In this document: piece after piece, positions 45,446 to 53,497 of the stretch
How positions within the stretch are numbered: position 1 is the first letter of the stretch
How the letters are laid out: the number at the start of each line of letters is the position of its first letter
Assembly (NCBI GenBank): GCA_910586565.1
Contig: CAJUIT010000015.1
Span: 1 to 64,000, forward strand
DNA: 64,000 bases
Direction of reading: 5' to 3'
Source: an uncultured Muribaculaceae bacterium
Lineage (GTDB): Bacteria; Bacteroidota; Bacteroidia; Bacteroidales; Muribaculaceae
Position numbers and translations under genes: made by a program
The notes under the pieces: generated by a model
What the model was told of the DNA's origin: nothing
The model's database searches: none
The model's input: the letters and a program-made list of their open reading frames with translations, nothing else

Positions 45446-46015
45446 TCACACGGTGGGGTGCTTGAGGTGCTTCATGGTCACGCCGGCGAAGGGGCGGTCG
45501 TCGACATGGCGGAAGCCGAGGGAGGTGTAGAGGGCTTCGGCACGGGGATTGGTGTAGTCAACGAGCAGGGCGGCAGGTTTGCCGGCTGTGCGGGCTCGTT
45601 CCACCGTGGCTTCGATAAGTGCTGTGGCGATGCCGCGGCCGCGAAACTGTGGCCACACGGCGAGGGTATCGAGATAGAACTCGTCGGCCGAGGTTTCATC
45701 GCTCATCCCCTCCATGTCACGCCCGAGGAATGATTTTGCAGCGTTGAAAAAGTGTTGGCGCATGGGGTGAAGCATCGCCCCGTCGTAGGCCACACACACA
45801 CCCGCCACCTCACCGTCGGGCGTAACGGCCACAAGGGTGTTGCGGTAGCTGTATTGTGAATCGTCGAGCTCGGCAAGATGAGTGAACAGGCGTTCCACAT
45901 CGTCAACGGTGTGATCTGGCGCGGCAAAATCGGCGCAGATTTCATCACCTACGGCCATCATCACGGCCTTTGCTATCAGGGGGGCATGAGCTTTGGTTGC
46001 AGGTTGGATTTTCAT
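45446..46015 (-). CDS. GNAT-family N-acetyltransferase
   Basis: A 189-residue acetyltransferase. LYLD-type strand FYLDTLAVWPQFRGRGIATALIEATVERA (about 112-140) contains the acetyl-CoA loop QFRGRGIATAL, and YTNPRAEALYTSLGF is the C-terminal motif. The acceptor is unknown. It is the first gene beyond tRNA-Pro on minus and has its own possible promoter, so it need not belong to the thiamin genes upstream. Confidence 0.85.
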   Translation of the reverse strand: MKIQPATKAHAPLIAKAVMMAVGDEICADFAAPDHTVDDVERLFTHLAELDDSQYSYRNTLVAVTPDGEVAGVCVAYDGAMLHPMRQHFFNAAKSFLGRDMEGMSDETSADEFYLDTLAVWPQFRGRGIATALIEATVERARTAGKPAALLVDYTNPRAEALYTSLGFRHVDDRPFAGVTMKHLKHPTV

Positions 46016-46069
46016 TCAATTGTGTTTTTGCAGGGTTAGACGTGTGTCTTTGTGAGTCTCTGAAGTCAT

Positions 46070-46077
46070 CAAAGTTA
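46070..46077 (-). promoter_or_regulatory. -7 element for the GNAT gene
   Basis: On minus, TAACTTTG matches TAnnTTTG about 55 nt before the GNAT ATG; no clear -33 element. Confidence 0.4.
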
Positions 46078-46099
46078 GCAATATTTTGCCGGACTTCTG

Positions 46100-46915
46100 C
46101 TATTTCCACTGTGAATAAAAATGGTGCACCGGGCCGTGGCCGTGGCCAATATGATAATCAGCCCCTGCGGCAATGGCGTTGCTGATGTATTCTTTTCCCA
46201 GACGGGCAGCCGAATCGAGGTCGGCTCCTTTTGCCAGGTAAGCGGCTATTGCCGAGGAGAGTGTGCACCCCGTGCCGTGGGTGTTCTGCGTGGCGACACG
46301 CGGCGATGACAGGCGCAGAAAACGACCCGTCTCGGCATTATAGAAAATGTCGGTGAGGCGATTGTTTTCAAGATGCCCGGCCTTGAGCATCACTGACACT
46401 TTCGAGTCGGTGAGTTGCGAAAGTGCTCGGGCTGCATCCTCCAATTGGTCCTGGTGGTCAACAGTCTCCCCTAAAAGCAGCGATGCTTCGGGGAGATTGG
46501 GTGTGATAACCTTTGTGTAGGGAATCAACTCGTCGCGCAACGTTGCCACTGCTTCGGGCTGCAGCAGAGGGTCGCCCGATGTCGCCACCATCACCGGGTC
46601 GAGCACAATGCGGCGCACATCGGGATACTCACGCAATGTGGCAAGCACTCCGCGTATGAGTTCCGAATCATGAAGCATACCGATTTTTACGGCATCCACA
46701 CCCAAATCGTCGATAACGGAGCGTATCTGCCCCTGCACGAAGTTAAGGGGGATGGGATGCACGCCATACACACCTGCTGTGTTTTCATCAACAACGGCCA
46801 CAACGGCCGATGCGCCATAAACGCCGAGAGCCGAAAACGTTTTTAAATCGGCCTGAAGTCCGGCGCCCCCCGATGGGTCGGAGCCGGCAATTGTAAGAGC
46901 TATTTTGTAAGTCAT
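46100..46915 (-). CDS. thiD: Hydroxymethylpyrimidine/phosphomethylpyrimidine kinase
   Basis: Phosphorylates HMP and HMP-P to HMP-PP for thiamin synthesis; ribokinase-like fold. IALTIAGSDPSGGAGLQADL (about 5-24) is the family opening, and NTHGTGCTLSSAIAAYLAKG (about 226-245) the anion-hole and catalytic Asp region. The start at 46915 (271 residues) was preferred because upstream codons run through repeat DNA. Last gene of the thiamin group, 92 nt after tenA across a repeat spacer. Confidence 0.94.
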   Translation of the reverse strand: MTYKIALTIAGSDPSGGAGLQADLKTFSALGVYGASAVVAVVDENTAGVYGVHPIPLNFVQGQIRSVIDDLGVDAVKIGMLHDSELIRGVLATLREYPDVRRIVLDPVMVATSGDPLLQPEAVATLRDELIPYTKVITPNLPEASLLLGETVDHQDQLEDAARALSQLTDSKVSVMLKAGHLENNRLTDIFYNAETGRFLRLSSPRVATQNTHGTGCTLSSAIAAYLAKGADLDSAARLGKEYISNAIAAGADYHIGHGHGPVHHFYSQWK

Positions 46916-46916
46916 G

Positions 46917-47012
46917 GAAGAAGAAGTCAGAAATGAGAAGCAAGAGAACGTAGAGCCGCCATATATGGCGGCTTGGGAAGAGAGGATGCTGTCAGAATGG
47001 TCAGAAGTCAGA
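46917..47012 (-). repeat. Pyrimidine-rich repeat leader of thiD
   Basis: Plus-strand variants of AGAAGTCAGAAATGAGAAG flank a 26-bp palindrome at 46949-46974. On the gene strand the tract is CT-rich up to the thiD ATG, and the tenA stop codon (47008-47010) lies inside it. Confidence 0.7.
46949..46974. repeat. Palindromic repeat, copy 1
   Basis: CGTAGAG, then a palindrome of 20 nt (46954-46973: AGCCGCCATA/TATGGCGGCT), then T. It matches 48524-48549 at 24 of 26 positions. Confidence 0.8.
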
Positions 47013-47652
47013 CAGGCCAGGTGGCGAGGCGGTAGGCCGAATCCCAGAACATCCACTCAAGGCGCGAGCATTGGATGAAGATTTCGGTCATGCGGCGGCG
47101 CACGGCTTCGGTGGAGTTGGCCGCCAGTTTATCGCAGATGGCAATTGCCTTGTGGGTGGCTTCGTCAAACGCGGGGTCGGCATAGGTGTGAATCCATTCG
47201 GCGTATGGATTGTTCTCCATCTTTGCTATCGAAAGGATGTGACGCCCCACCTGCTGATATATCCAAAAACATGGCAGAATGGCTGCTGCCTCAACTGCCA
47301 CATCCTCAGTGACCTGTGCCTTCAGCAGGGATGTGTAGAAAAGGCACGCCGGCGTTTTCTCCGCAGCATGCAGATTGTGGGTGAAACCTGCATGAAGGCT
47401 TTTTTCTGTGGCAACTCCTGCACCGGCAAATCCCAGAAAGGTCTCCACGTCGCCGATATCGGTCAACCGCGATGCGATGTGGGCGAGCACGCGGCTGTAG
47501 TCATCGAGGTAGAGGCTGTCTTGACTTATGTAGTGTAGAAACCGTTCTCGCGAGAGAGTGCCATTGGCCATTTCTGTGAGAAACGGGAGTTGAAGAATCT
47601 CGTTGTAGATTGATTGCGAAGCCTGCCAGGCTTCAGTGCTCCAGAGTGTCAT
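47008..47652 (-). CDS. tenA: TenA-family thiaminase II / aminopyrimidine aminohydrolase
   Basis: Hydrolyses aminopyrimidine products of thiamin breakdown to HMP for salvage. The 214-residue helical protein has SQDSLYLDDYSRVLA (about 43-57), the catalytic Cys region ILPCFWIYQQVG (about 121-132) and the Glu in SRLEWMFWDSAYRL (about 195-208). Close to thiD, which would phosphorylate its HMP product. Important here because thiC is missing from the locus. Confidence 0.92.
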   Translation of the reverse strand: MTLWSTEAWQASQSIYNEILQLPFLTEMANGTLSRERFLHYISQDSLYLDDYSRVLAHIASRLTDIGDVETFLGFAGAGVATEKSLHAGFTHNLHAAEKTPACLFYTSLLKAQVTEDVAVEAAAILPCFWIYQQVGRHILSIAKMENNPYAEWIHTYADPAFDEATHKAIAICDKLAANSTEAVRRRMTEIFIQCSRLEWMFWDSAYRLATWPV

Positions 47653-47708
47653 GGGTGGAAGAAGTCGGAAGTTAGAAGTGAGAAATCAGAAATCAGAAGT
47701 CAGAAATC
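47653..47708 (-). repeat. Pyrimidine-rich repeat leader of tenA
   Basis: Plus-strand AGAAGTCGGAAG, AGAAGTGAGAAATCAGAAATC and AGAAGTCAGAAATC units; CT-rich on the gene strand, reaching the tenA ATG at 47652. Confidence 0.7.
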
Positions 47709-47744
47709 ATTTATATAATTTATATGATTTATACGATTTATAAA
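47709..47744. repeat. Four 9-bp tandem repeats
   Basis: ATTTATATA, ATTTATATG, ATTTATACG and ATTTATAAA follow each other exactly (4 x 9 nt), between thiF and tenA. A short AT minisatellite; units differ only in the last two bases. Confidence 0.8.
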
Positions 47745-47772
47745 AATTATAAGAAGGGGCCGGAGAGATTTA

Positions 47773-48465
47773 TTAGAACGTCAGGAGGGAGGTTTGGAGG
47801 GTGAGCAGGTCGATGGTGAAGAGAGTGCCTTCGGTGGGGGTGCCGAAATGCGCGAGAATCTTGATGGCTTCGGAGGCTTCAAGCGCGCCTACAACCCCGG
47901 GGACAGCTCCCAACACTCCTGCCGTCTTGCGGGGGAGGTTGCAAAGCGCCTCACGGTCGGGATAAAGCTCGGCATAGCGTCGACCGGCTGTGTGGTTGAA
48001 CACAGCAACCTGCCCGTGAAACTCTCCTATTGAGCCGTGAACCCACGGTTTGCCGAGTCGCAGGCAAACGTCGTCAATAAGAAATCGGGTGGCGAAATTG
48101 TCGCAACAATCCACCACAAGGTCGTAGCGGGCAACAATATCTTCGGCATTCTCGGGGATAAGCCCTTCGGGATAGAGTTCAAATTGCACATCCGACGACA
48201 TTGCCTGCAGCCTGTGGCCTGCAGCGTCGGTTTTCGGCATCCCAATCTGCGATTCGGTGTAGAGCGTTTGGCGCTGGAGGTTGCTCAGACTCACCACATC
48301 GCTGTCGGCAAGTCCGAGGCGCCCCACACCGGCACCGGTGAGATAGGTGGCAACAGGAGCGCCCAATCCTCCAAGCCCCACAATGAGTACGGAGCTTTGG
48401 CAGATAAGTTGCTGCCCTTCTTCGCCGATTTCGGCGAGCATGGTTTGACGTGAATAGCGTTGCAT
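47773..48465 (-). CDS. thiF: ThiF/MoeB-type sulfur-carrier adenylyltransferase
   Basis: Adenylates the ThiS C-terminus so it can accept sulfur. The 230-residue protein has VLIVGLGGLGAPVATYLTGAG (about 27-47, nucleotide loop), NLQRQTLY and DLVVDCCDNFATRFLIDDVC (about 115-134). The pair of Cys motifs for zinc seen in some family members is not obvious, as in short forms. Same strand as thiH-thiG-thiE-thiS, so it most likely serves ThiS rather than MoaD. Confidence 0.9.
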   Translation of the reverse strand: MQRYSRQTMLAEIGEEGQQLICQSSVLIVGLGGLGAPVATYLTGAGVGRLGLADSDVVSLSNLQRQTLYTESQIGMPKTDAAGHRLQAMSSDVQFELYPEGLIPENAEDIVARYDLVVDCCDNFATRFLIDDVCLRLGKPWVHGSIGEFHGQVAVFNHTAGRRYAELYPDREALCNLPRKTAGVLGAVPGVVGALEASEAIKILAHFGTPTEGTLFTIDLLTLQTSLLTF

Positions 48466-48523
48466 AGTTTTTAGTTATGAGTTTTAAGTTATGAGTTTTT
48501 AGAAGCCATTCGGCGAAGCCGCA

Positions 48524-48549
48524 CGTAGAGCTGCCATACATGGCGGCTT
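48524..48549. repeat. Palindromic repeat, copy 2
   Basis: Near-identical to 46949-46974; its core AGCTGCCATA/CATGGCGGCT (48529-48548) has two changes. It lies in the 123-nt thiH-thiF gap beside two AGTTATGAGTTTT direct repeats (about 48474-48500). Confidence 0.75.
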
Positions 48550-48588
48550 AACTATGAGGGTGGGTCACTGAAACGGTGTTGTAGCGAA

Positions 48589-49698
48589 TCAATCAAAGAT
48601 CCTATCCCAATCCTTCCACACCGGTTCGCGCCCGAGGGCACGGAGGTCGGCAGCCACTTCAAGCGGGCCTGTGGGGTCGCTGATGGCAAACTGCTCAAGC
48701 GATTCGGGATAGGTGGCATAGCCTCCGGGGTCAGTTTTTGAACCGGCACTCATGGTTGTGACGCCGAGAGTAGCCATGTTGTTGCGGAATGCATGGTTTT
48801 CACGTGTGGAGTAGGATATATCCACATCGGGGTCGAAAATGCGGAAAGCGAAGGTGAGCTGTGCAAGTTCGCGGTCGCTCATCACCACATTTGGCTGAAA
48901 GCCCGACTCCGACGGACGCATGCGCGGAAAGTTCACCGAATAGCGGGTTTTCCAGTAGTTTTTGCGCAGATAGGTGAGATGGCGCGCCATCATGGTCACG
49001 TCGGTGCGCCAATCCTCCAGACCAATCAGCACCCCCATCCCGATTTTGTGCACTCCTGCCTGCCCCATGCGGTCGAACCCGTCGCACCGCCACTCGAATT
49101 TCGATTTCATCCCTGCGGGATGATACACCTTGTAGCGGTCGCGGTTATAGGTTTCCTGAAAACAGATCACCCCATTGAGCCCCGAATGTGTGAGCCGTTC
49201 GTAATCGTCGGTCGAGAGCGGCATCACCTCGATGGTGAGGTTGCTGAAATAGGGGCGGCACACCTGCAAGGCCTTCTCGATATAATCCGTTCCGGCAGCA
49301 AGCGGATTCTCACCCGTCACAATCAGCAGATTCTCGAATGGCCCCATCTCCTTTATCGCCTTGCATTCGGCCTCAATCTGCTCGGGGGTGAGAATCACGC
49401 GCGGAAACTTGTTGTGACGGTTGAAGCCGCAATACACACATGAGTTGGTGCAAGAATTGGTGATGTAGAGCGGAATAAATATCGACACCGTTTTGCCGAA
49501 CCGGCGCTCGGTGATGGCCCTGCTGCGACGGGCCATGATTTCAAGATAGGGGGCGGCCGCCGGCGACACCAATGCCATGAAATCGCGATCGGTGAGCCGC
49601 TCTTTGGCAAGAGCGCGCTCCACATCGGCCGCCGTCATTGCCATGATTTGGCGGGTGGTGTCGTCCCAGCTATATTTTTTCAGTTCGTCGGAAAACAT
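48589..49698 (-). CDS. thiH: 2-iminoacetate synthase (radical SAM)
   Basis: Cleaves tyrosine to dehydroglycine for the thiazole moiety, as in anaerobes. The 369-residue protein has SCTNSCVYCGFN with the cluster cysteines Cys83, Cys87 and Cys90 (CX3CX2C), LIVTGENP, and the C-terminal MSAGSKTDPGGY. It lies 2 nt after thiG. Choice of ThiH over the oxygen-dependent ThiO fits an anaerobe. Confidence 0.95.
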   Translation of the reverse strand: MFSDELKKYSWDDTTRQIMAMTAADVERALAKERLTDRDFMALVSPAAAPYLEIMARRSRAITERRFGKTVSIFIPLYITNSCTNSCVYCGFNRHNKFPRVILTPEQIEAECKAIKEMGPFENLLIVTGENPLAAGTDYIEKALQVCRPYFSNLTIEVMPLSTDDYERLTHSGLNGVICFQETYNRDRYKVYHPAGMKSKFEWRCDGFDRMGQAGVHKIGMGVLIGLEDWRTDVTMMARHLTYLRKNYWKTRYSVNFPRMRPSESGFQPNVVMSDRELAQLTFAFRIFDPDVDISYSTRENHAFRNNMATLGVTTMSAGSKTDPGGYATYPESLEQFAISDPTGPLEVAADLRALGREPVWKDWDRIFD

Positions 49699-49700
49699 GT

Positions 49701-50468
49701 TCAGTCAAGAAAAGAGGTTAACGGTGATGAGGCTTCGGCCCCGTCGATTACAGCGCCCAATCCGGCTTCAAAAGCCTCACGGCCGGCAACGGTTGCATCG
49801 GCAAAAGCACGCGCCATTCTCACCGGGTCGCCCGCCACGGCGATAGCCGTGTTGACAAGCACCGCGTCGGCACCAAGCTCCATAGCTTCAGCCGCATGCG
49901 ACGGGGCACCGAGCCCGGCATCCACAACCACCGGCACACGGCTCTGCTCAATGATAATTTTCAGCAACTCGCGTGTCACCAACCCCTTGTTCGACCCGAT
50001 GGGAGCTGCAAGCGGCATCACAGCCGCCGTGCCCGCCTCCTCAAGGCGCTTGCACAGCACAGGGTCGGCCTGAATGTAGGGGAGCACCACAAAACCCATT
50101 TTAGCCAACTGCTCGGTTGCGCGAAGGGTTTCAACCGGGTCGGGGAGCAGATAGCGCGGGTCGGGGTGGATTTCAAGTTTAATGAACTCCGTGCCGAACG
50201 CCTCGCGGGCAAGTTGGGCGGCCAGAACCGCCTCATCGGCATTGCGCACACCCGAAGTGTTGGGAAGCAGCTGAATCCCCTCGCGCACCACATGCCGCAA
50301 CATGTCGTCATCGCGGTTATCCATGTCGATGCGTTTCATCGCCACAGTAACCATTTGCGTGCCCGAGGCCACGATAGCTTCTGACATCACTTCATTGCTC
50401 CGGAACTTTCCTGTTCCAACAAACAGGCGCGATGTGAACTCGCGTCCGCCGATAATCAGTTTACTCAT
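49701..50468 (-). CDS. thiG: Thiazole synthase
   Basis: Builds thiazole phosphate from DXP, dehydroglycine and ThiS thiocarboxylate; TIM barrel. LIIGGREFTSRLFVGTGKF opens it; VTVAMKR carries the Schiff-base Lys, and LPNTSG and VVVDAGLGAPSHAAEAMELGADAVLVNTAIA are diagnostic. The ATG at 50468 (255 residues) is preferred to a TTG 15 nt upstream. It starts 11 nt after the thiE stop. Confidence 0.95.
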   Translation of the reverse strand: MSKLIIGGREFTSRLFVGTGKFRSNEVMSEAIVASGTQMVTVAMKRIDMDNRDDDMLRHVVREGIQLLPNTSGVRNADEAVLAAQLAREAFGTEFIKLEIHPDPRYLLPDPVETLRATEQLAKMGFVVLPYIQADPVLCKRLEEAGTAAVMPLAAPIGSNKGLVTRELLKIIIEQSRVPVVVDAGLGAPSHAAEAMELGADAVLVNTAIAVAGDPVRMARAFADATVAGREAFEAGLGAVIDGAEASSPLTSFLD

Positions 50469-50479
50469 ATCTTTTATTT

Positions 50480-51643
50480 TCAAGAAAGGTTTTTCAAAAT
50501 TACACTTAACGTGGCAGCCGCCTGCGCCGCCGGATTGGCCGCACCGAGAACCGACGAACTGAGTGCAATCCCGGCCACTCCCGTCGAGAGAATCGCCGGA
50601 ATATCACCGTCGGTTATACCGCCGATTGCCACCACCGGAAGCTCTATCCCCGCTTGCCTGCATCGGGATAAAATATCCGCATACCCATGGGTTCCGAGAA
50701 CAGGGCTGAGATTCTTCTTCGTGGAGGTGAACCTGAACGGCCCCAGGCCAATATAATCGGCTCCGGCCTTTGCAGCGGCTTCAATATCCGCAAAAGTGTT
50801 GGCGGTGGCACCGATTATCACTGATGGTCCAAGTTGCCTGCGAGCCTCAGCAACCGGCATATCATTTTTGCCGAGATGCACCCCGTCGGCACCCAATTCA
50901 TTCACCAACTCCACATGGTCGTCGATGATGAAAAGTGCTTCATATTTGTGGCAAAGCTCGGCAATCCGCTCACCTTCAGTAAGCAATTGTTCAATAGAGG
51001 CATCCTTGTGGCGCAACTGAACCCACCGACTGCCACCGGCCAAAGCCATAGCCGCACCCTTCTCCACCGAGAAGCGCAGTGTGGGATGGGTGATGAACTG
51101 CATGGCAAACTGCTCACGGGTAAATTCCCTGCGCCATGCCGCAGTTAGCATCGCCGCTCCGGCAAATCCCATCCGTTCGAGTTGGGGGAGTCTTTGCGGA
51201 GTAACCCCTCCGAGTGCAAAAATTTTCGGAGTCAGCACACCCGACAGTTCCAACGGATTGAACGATGCGCGGTAGCCCGGTTTGGAAATACTCGGAAAAA
51301 CGGGACTGAGGAAGGCATAATCTTCCCTCACCTCTGCAATCTCCTGCGCAGAATGGATTGAGCGGCTCACCAACCCGTTCCACCCCTGGGGCGGCACGGG
51401 ATTACGACGGTTGAGGTGCACGCCGCCCACACCGGCACGAGCCGCAACATCGAAACAATCATGAAGCGACAGGCGCGGCCGCAGATTGCGGGGCACAGCC
51501 TCAACAAGCCTCTCCATCTCCTGCGAAGTGCAACCGGGCTTGCGGATGTGCACACGCGCGAAGCCCCTGTTGCAAAGCGCATCAGCAATGGCCTGAGCCT
51601 CGCCCTGATAAAAATAAGGGGGAGTGACAGCTATTTTCTGCAT
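50480..51643 (-). CDS. thiE: Fused TenI-like and thiamin-phosphate synthase protein
   Basis: A 387-residue fusion of two ThiE-fold barrels. The C-terminal half (about 180-387) is canonical ThiE: WVQLRHKDASIEQLL, GVHLGKNDMP, IGATANT, GLGPFRFTSTKK and VAIGGIT, joining HMP-PP and thiazole phosphate. The N-terminal half (VHIRKPG, LSLHDCFD, GVHLNRR, SRSIHS, FALGGVT) is TenI-like and lacks the NDxxxxA and TxTK substrate motifs. TenI aromatises the thiazole product. Usual length of a single domain is about 210, so this is a true fusion. Confidence 0.93.
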   Translation of the reverse strand: MQKIAVTPPYFYQGEAQAIADALCNRGFARVHIRKPGCTSQEMERLVEAVPRNLRPRLSLHDCFDVAARAGVGGVHLNRRNPVPPQGWNGLVSRSIHSAQEIAEVREDYAFLSPVFPSISKPGYRASFNPLELSGVLTPKIFALGGVTPQRLPQLERMGFAGAAMLTAAWRREFTREQFAMQFITHPTLRFSVEKGAAMALAGGSRWVQLRHKDASIEQLLTEGERIAELCHKYEALFIIDDHVELVNELGADGVHLGKNDMPVAEARRQLGPSVIIGATANTFADIEAAAKAGADYIGLGPFRFTSTKKNLSPVLGTHGYADILSRCRQAGIELPVVAIGGITDGDIPAILSTGVAGIALSSSVLGAANPAAQAAATLSVILKNLS

Positions 51644-51655
51644 GACTGGAACCGG

Positions 51656-51859
51656 TTAACCTCCGCACACGGCGCGGATAACAATGATTTTCATTCCGTC
51701 GACAACCGGCGTGTCGCACCATCGGTCGCGGGGCACAACAACATTGTCAACAGCCACGGCCTGCCCTACTCCCGTGAATCCCTCTTTCTCAAGCAACTGA
51801 GCTAAATTAGCGCATGTTGCATCCACCTCAACCGGGTGGCGGTTGATTTCAACTTTCAT
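51656..51859 (-). CDS. thiS: Sulfur carrier protein ThiS
   Basis: A 67-residue ubiquitin-like sulfur carrier ending in Gly-Gly (IRAVCGG), the residues adenylated by ThiF and thiocarboxylated. VEINRHPVEV and VVPRDRW are family blocks. First gene of the thiamin operon, directly under the TPP riboswitch, 12 nt before thiE. Confidence 0.95.
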   Translation of the reverse strand: MKVEINRHPVEVDATCANLAQLLEKEGFTGVGQAVAVDNVVVPRDRWCDTPVVDGMKIIVIRAVCGG

Positions 51860-51910
51860 TTCAGCGAAATTTTATAGAGGGGGATCCAACGCACGCGGCG
51901 TGCAGAAAAC

Positions 51911-51990
51911 AGCAAGTTCTTCCGGCGGCATTATCCGCTTCAAGTTCCAAGGGTATAATCTCAGCCCGTCGCAGGGGGCACCCCTCTTGT
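51911..51990 (-). promoter_or_regulatory. TPP riboswitch (THI box)
   Basis: On minus the conserved pieces occur in order: AGGGGTGCC, GGGCTGAGAT, ACCCTTGGAACTTGA and GGATAATGCC, closed by CAAG/CTTG. This is the classical TPP aptamer. It is about 50 nt before thiS; a GCACGC/GCGTGC hairpin (51891-51903) between them may be the expression platform, hiding translation rather than terminating, as no U-run follows. Confidence 0.95.
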
Positions 51991-51997
51991 GTCACCG

Positions 51998-52030
51998 CAA
52001 AGATACGAATAAGTCGAGCGCAATGCCAAA
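51998..52030 (-). promoter_or_regulatory. Promoter of the thiamin operon
   Basis: On minus, TTTG (52027-52030) and TATCTTTG (51998-52005) are 21 nt apart; transcription would begin right at the riboswitch. Confidence 0.65.
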
Positions 52031-52041
52031 TTTATTTTATA

Positions 52042-53193
52042 TCAGAAGTATGTGTCGAAACCTATTACATTTCCGTTAGATGTCACTAAGTCATTTGAAC
52101 CGGTGTATATAACGGTTCTATTGCTTTCAGGAGTATTCGACAACTCCCCCCACTTTTTAAGCCCGTCAAAGAACGTGGGAGAGAATGTGCTCCCCGATTT
52201 AATTTCGTAACCTCGTTGTTCCAATCCTTTTGTATCAATCAAGTCAACTTCAAGCCCGGTACTGTCACGCCAGAAAGTTAGGTCGGGAGAGATGCCCTGA
52301 TTCAGCCCGTTCTTTATGAACTGATTGATAACCATGTTCTCGAAAAGACCTCCACGAAGAAAATGTGTGTCAAGCTGTTCCGAGGAGCTTATCCCAAGTA
52401 GACTGCAAGCTAACCCGGTATCATAAAAGAATAGTTTTGGTGTTTTGACAATCCTTTTATTGTAGTTGTTGAAGTTAGGCTCCATACGGTATAAGATATA
52501 GCTGGCTTCAAGCACTGAAAGCCAAGATTCAACCGTGGGAATTGTAATCCCTGCTTCCGTTGCAAGATTCGATTTGTTGAGCAGTTGACCAATCCTTCCG
52601 GCACAAAGTCGGATAAATCGCGTGAACCTACCCAAATCTCCAATATTTAACATGGCGCGAACATCCCTCTCAACATAAGTGGCAATATAAGATGGATAAT
52701 AATCGGTAGGTGCAATCTCTTTATCATAAATGCGGGGATAAAAGCCTTTGAAAATCTGCTCATTGATTGACTTGGGCAAAACTCCGGCTTCATGTAACTC
52801 ATGACGCGAGAATGGCAAAAGCTTGAGAATGGCTGTTCGGCCGGCCAGTGATTGGTCAATGGCCGCCATAAGGTGAAAGTTGCGTGAACCGGCCAACATA
52901 TACATCCCCGATTCATTCACATCATCAATATGGGTTTGAAGATAGGAGAACAGCGATGGAACCCGCTCAGCCTCATCTATGATAACATGGTTATCGAATG
53001 TCTTGATGAAACCGTAGGGATCATCTGTTGCAAAGGAACGCATATCAAGGTTCTCCAACGATACGTATCGGTAATCAGGGAAAATGTGTTTTAGTAACGT
53101 TGACTTTCCTGATTGACGTGGACCGGTTAACGTTACAATCGGAAATTTCGTGCTTAGTTGCCTGATTTTATCGGCTATATCTCTTTTAATCAT
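52042..53193 (-). CDS. AAA ATPase with DUF4143 domain
   Basis: A 383-residue AAA_14-type ATPase. IVTLTGPRQSGKSTLLKHIFP (about 19-39) is Walker A, NHVIIDEAERVP (about 68-79) Walker B, and MYMLAGSRNFHLM the sensor region. The C-terminal half is DUF4143 (KTPKLFFYDTGLACSLLGI, LEVDLIDTKG). The family is common and functionally unclear; several members behave like accessory or defence-related genes. It sits alone between the thiamin operon and malY-like gene. Confidence 0.88.
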   Translation of the reverse strand: MIKRDIADKIRQLSTKFPIVTLTGPRQSGKSTLLKHIFPDYRYVSLENLDMRSFATDDPYGFIKTFDNHVIIDEAERVPSLFSYLQTHIDDVNESGMYMLAGSRNFHLMAAIDQSLAGRTAILKLLPFSRHELHEAGVLPKSINEQIFKGFYPRIYDKEIAPTDYYPSYIATYVERDVRAMLNIGDLGRFTRFIRLCAGRIGQLLNKSNLATEAGITIPTVESWLSVLEASYILYRMEPNFNNYNKRIVKTPKLFFYDTGLACSLLGISSSEQLDTHFLRGGLFENMVINQFIKNGLNQGISPDLTFWRDSTGLEVDLIDTKGLEQRGYEIKSGSTFSPTFFDGLKKWGELSNTPESNRTVIYTGSNDLVTSNGNVIGFDTYF

Positions 53194-53497
53194 CCTTTTG
53201 CAATTCTAAAGTGCGATTTTATAATTGCAAAGATAGCATAAAATTCGCTATTTCAGCACCATTGATGAAAAATAATTCGAGTTGCATGAATCGCGCAGTT
53301 GACACAGAGAGGACCTACTGCAAAACAGATTTGACATTTGCACCGCTATGGCAGAAGATTTCAACAAATAAATGCGTATATTTGCGGAAAGGATGTTGCC
53401 GGTGGAACGCTCGGGGGTGTTCTCTCATGCAGACCGATAACCAACCGAAGCGTGCATCTGATTCGGCAACCTCCTGTGAAACGGAAATTTACAGGCA
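53194..53497. promoter_or_regulatory. Divergent promoter region
   Basis: A 304-nt gap with two -7 elements: TATCTTTG on minus (53228-53235) for the ATPase gene and TATATTTG on plus (53377-53384) for the aminotransferase gene. No gene or RNA is otherwise visible. Confidence 0.5.

Noticed and set aside
46916..47056. Longer thiD start at 47056
   Set aside because: The extra 47 codons run through the pyrimidine-rich repeat and tenA end, and match nothing in the kinase family.
47709..47744. CRISPR-like array
   Set aside because: The units are 9 bp with no spacers. No array or cas gene was seen anywhere in the window.
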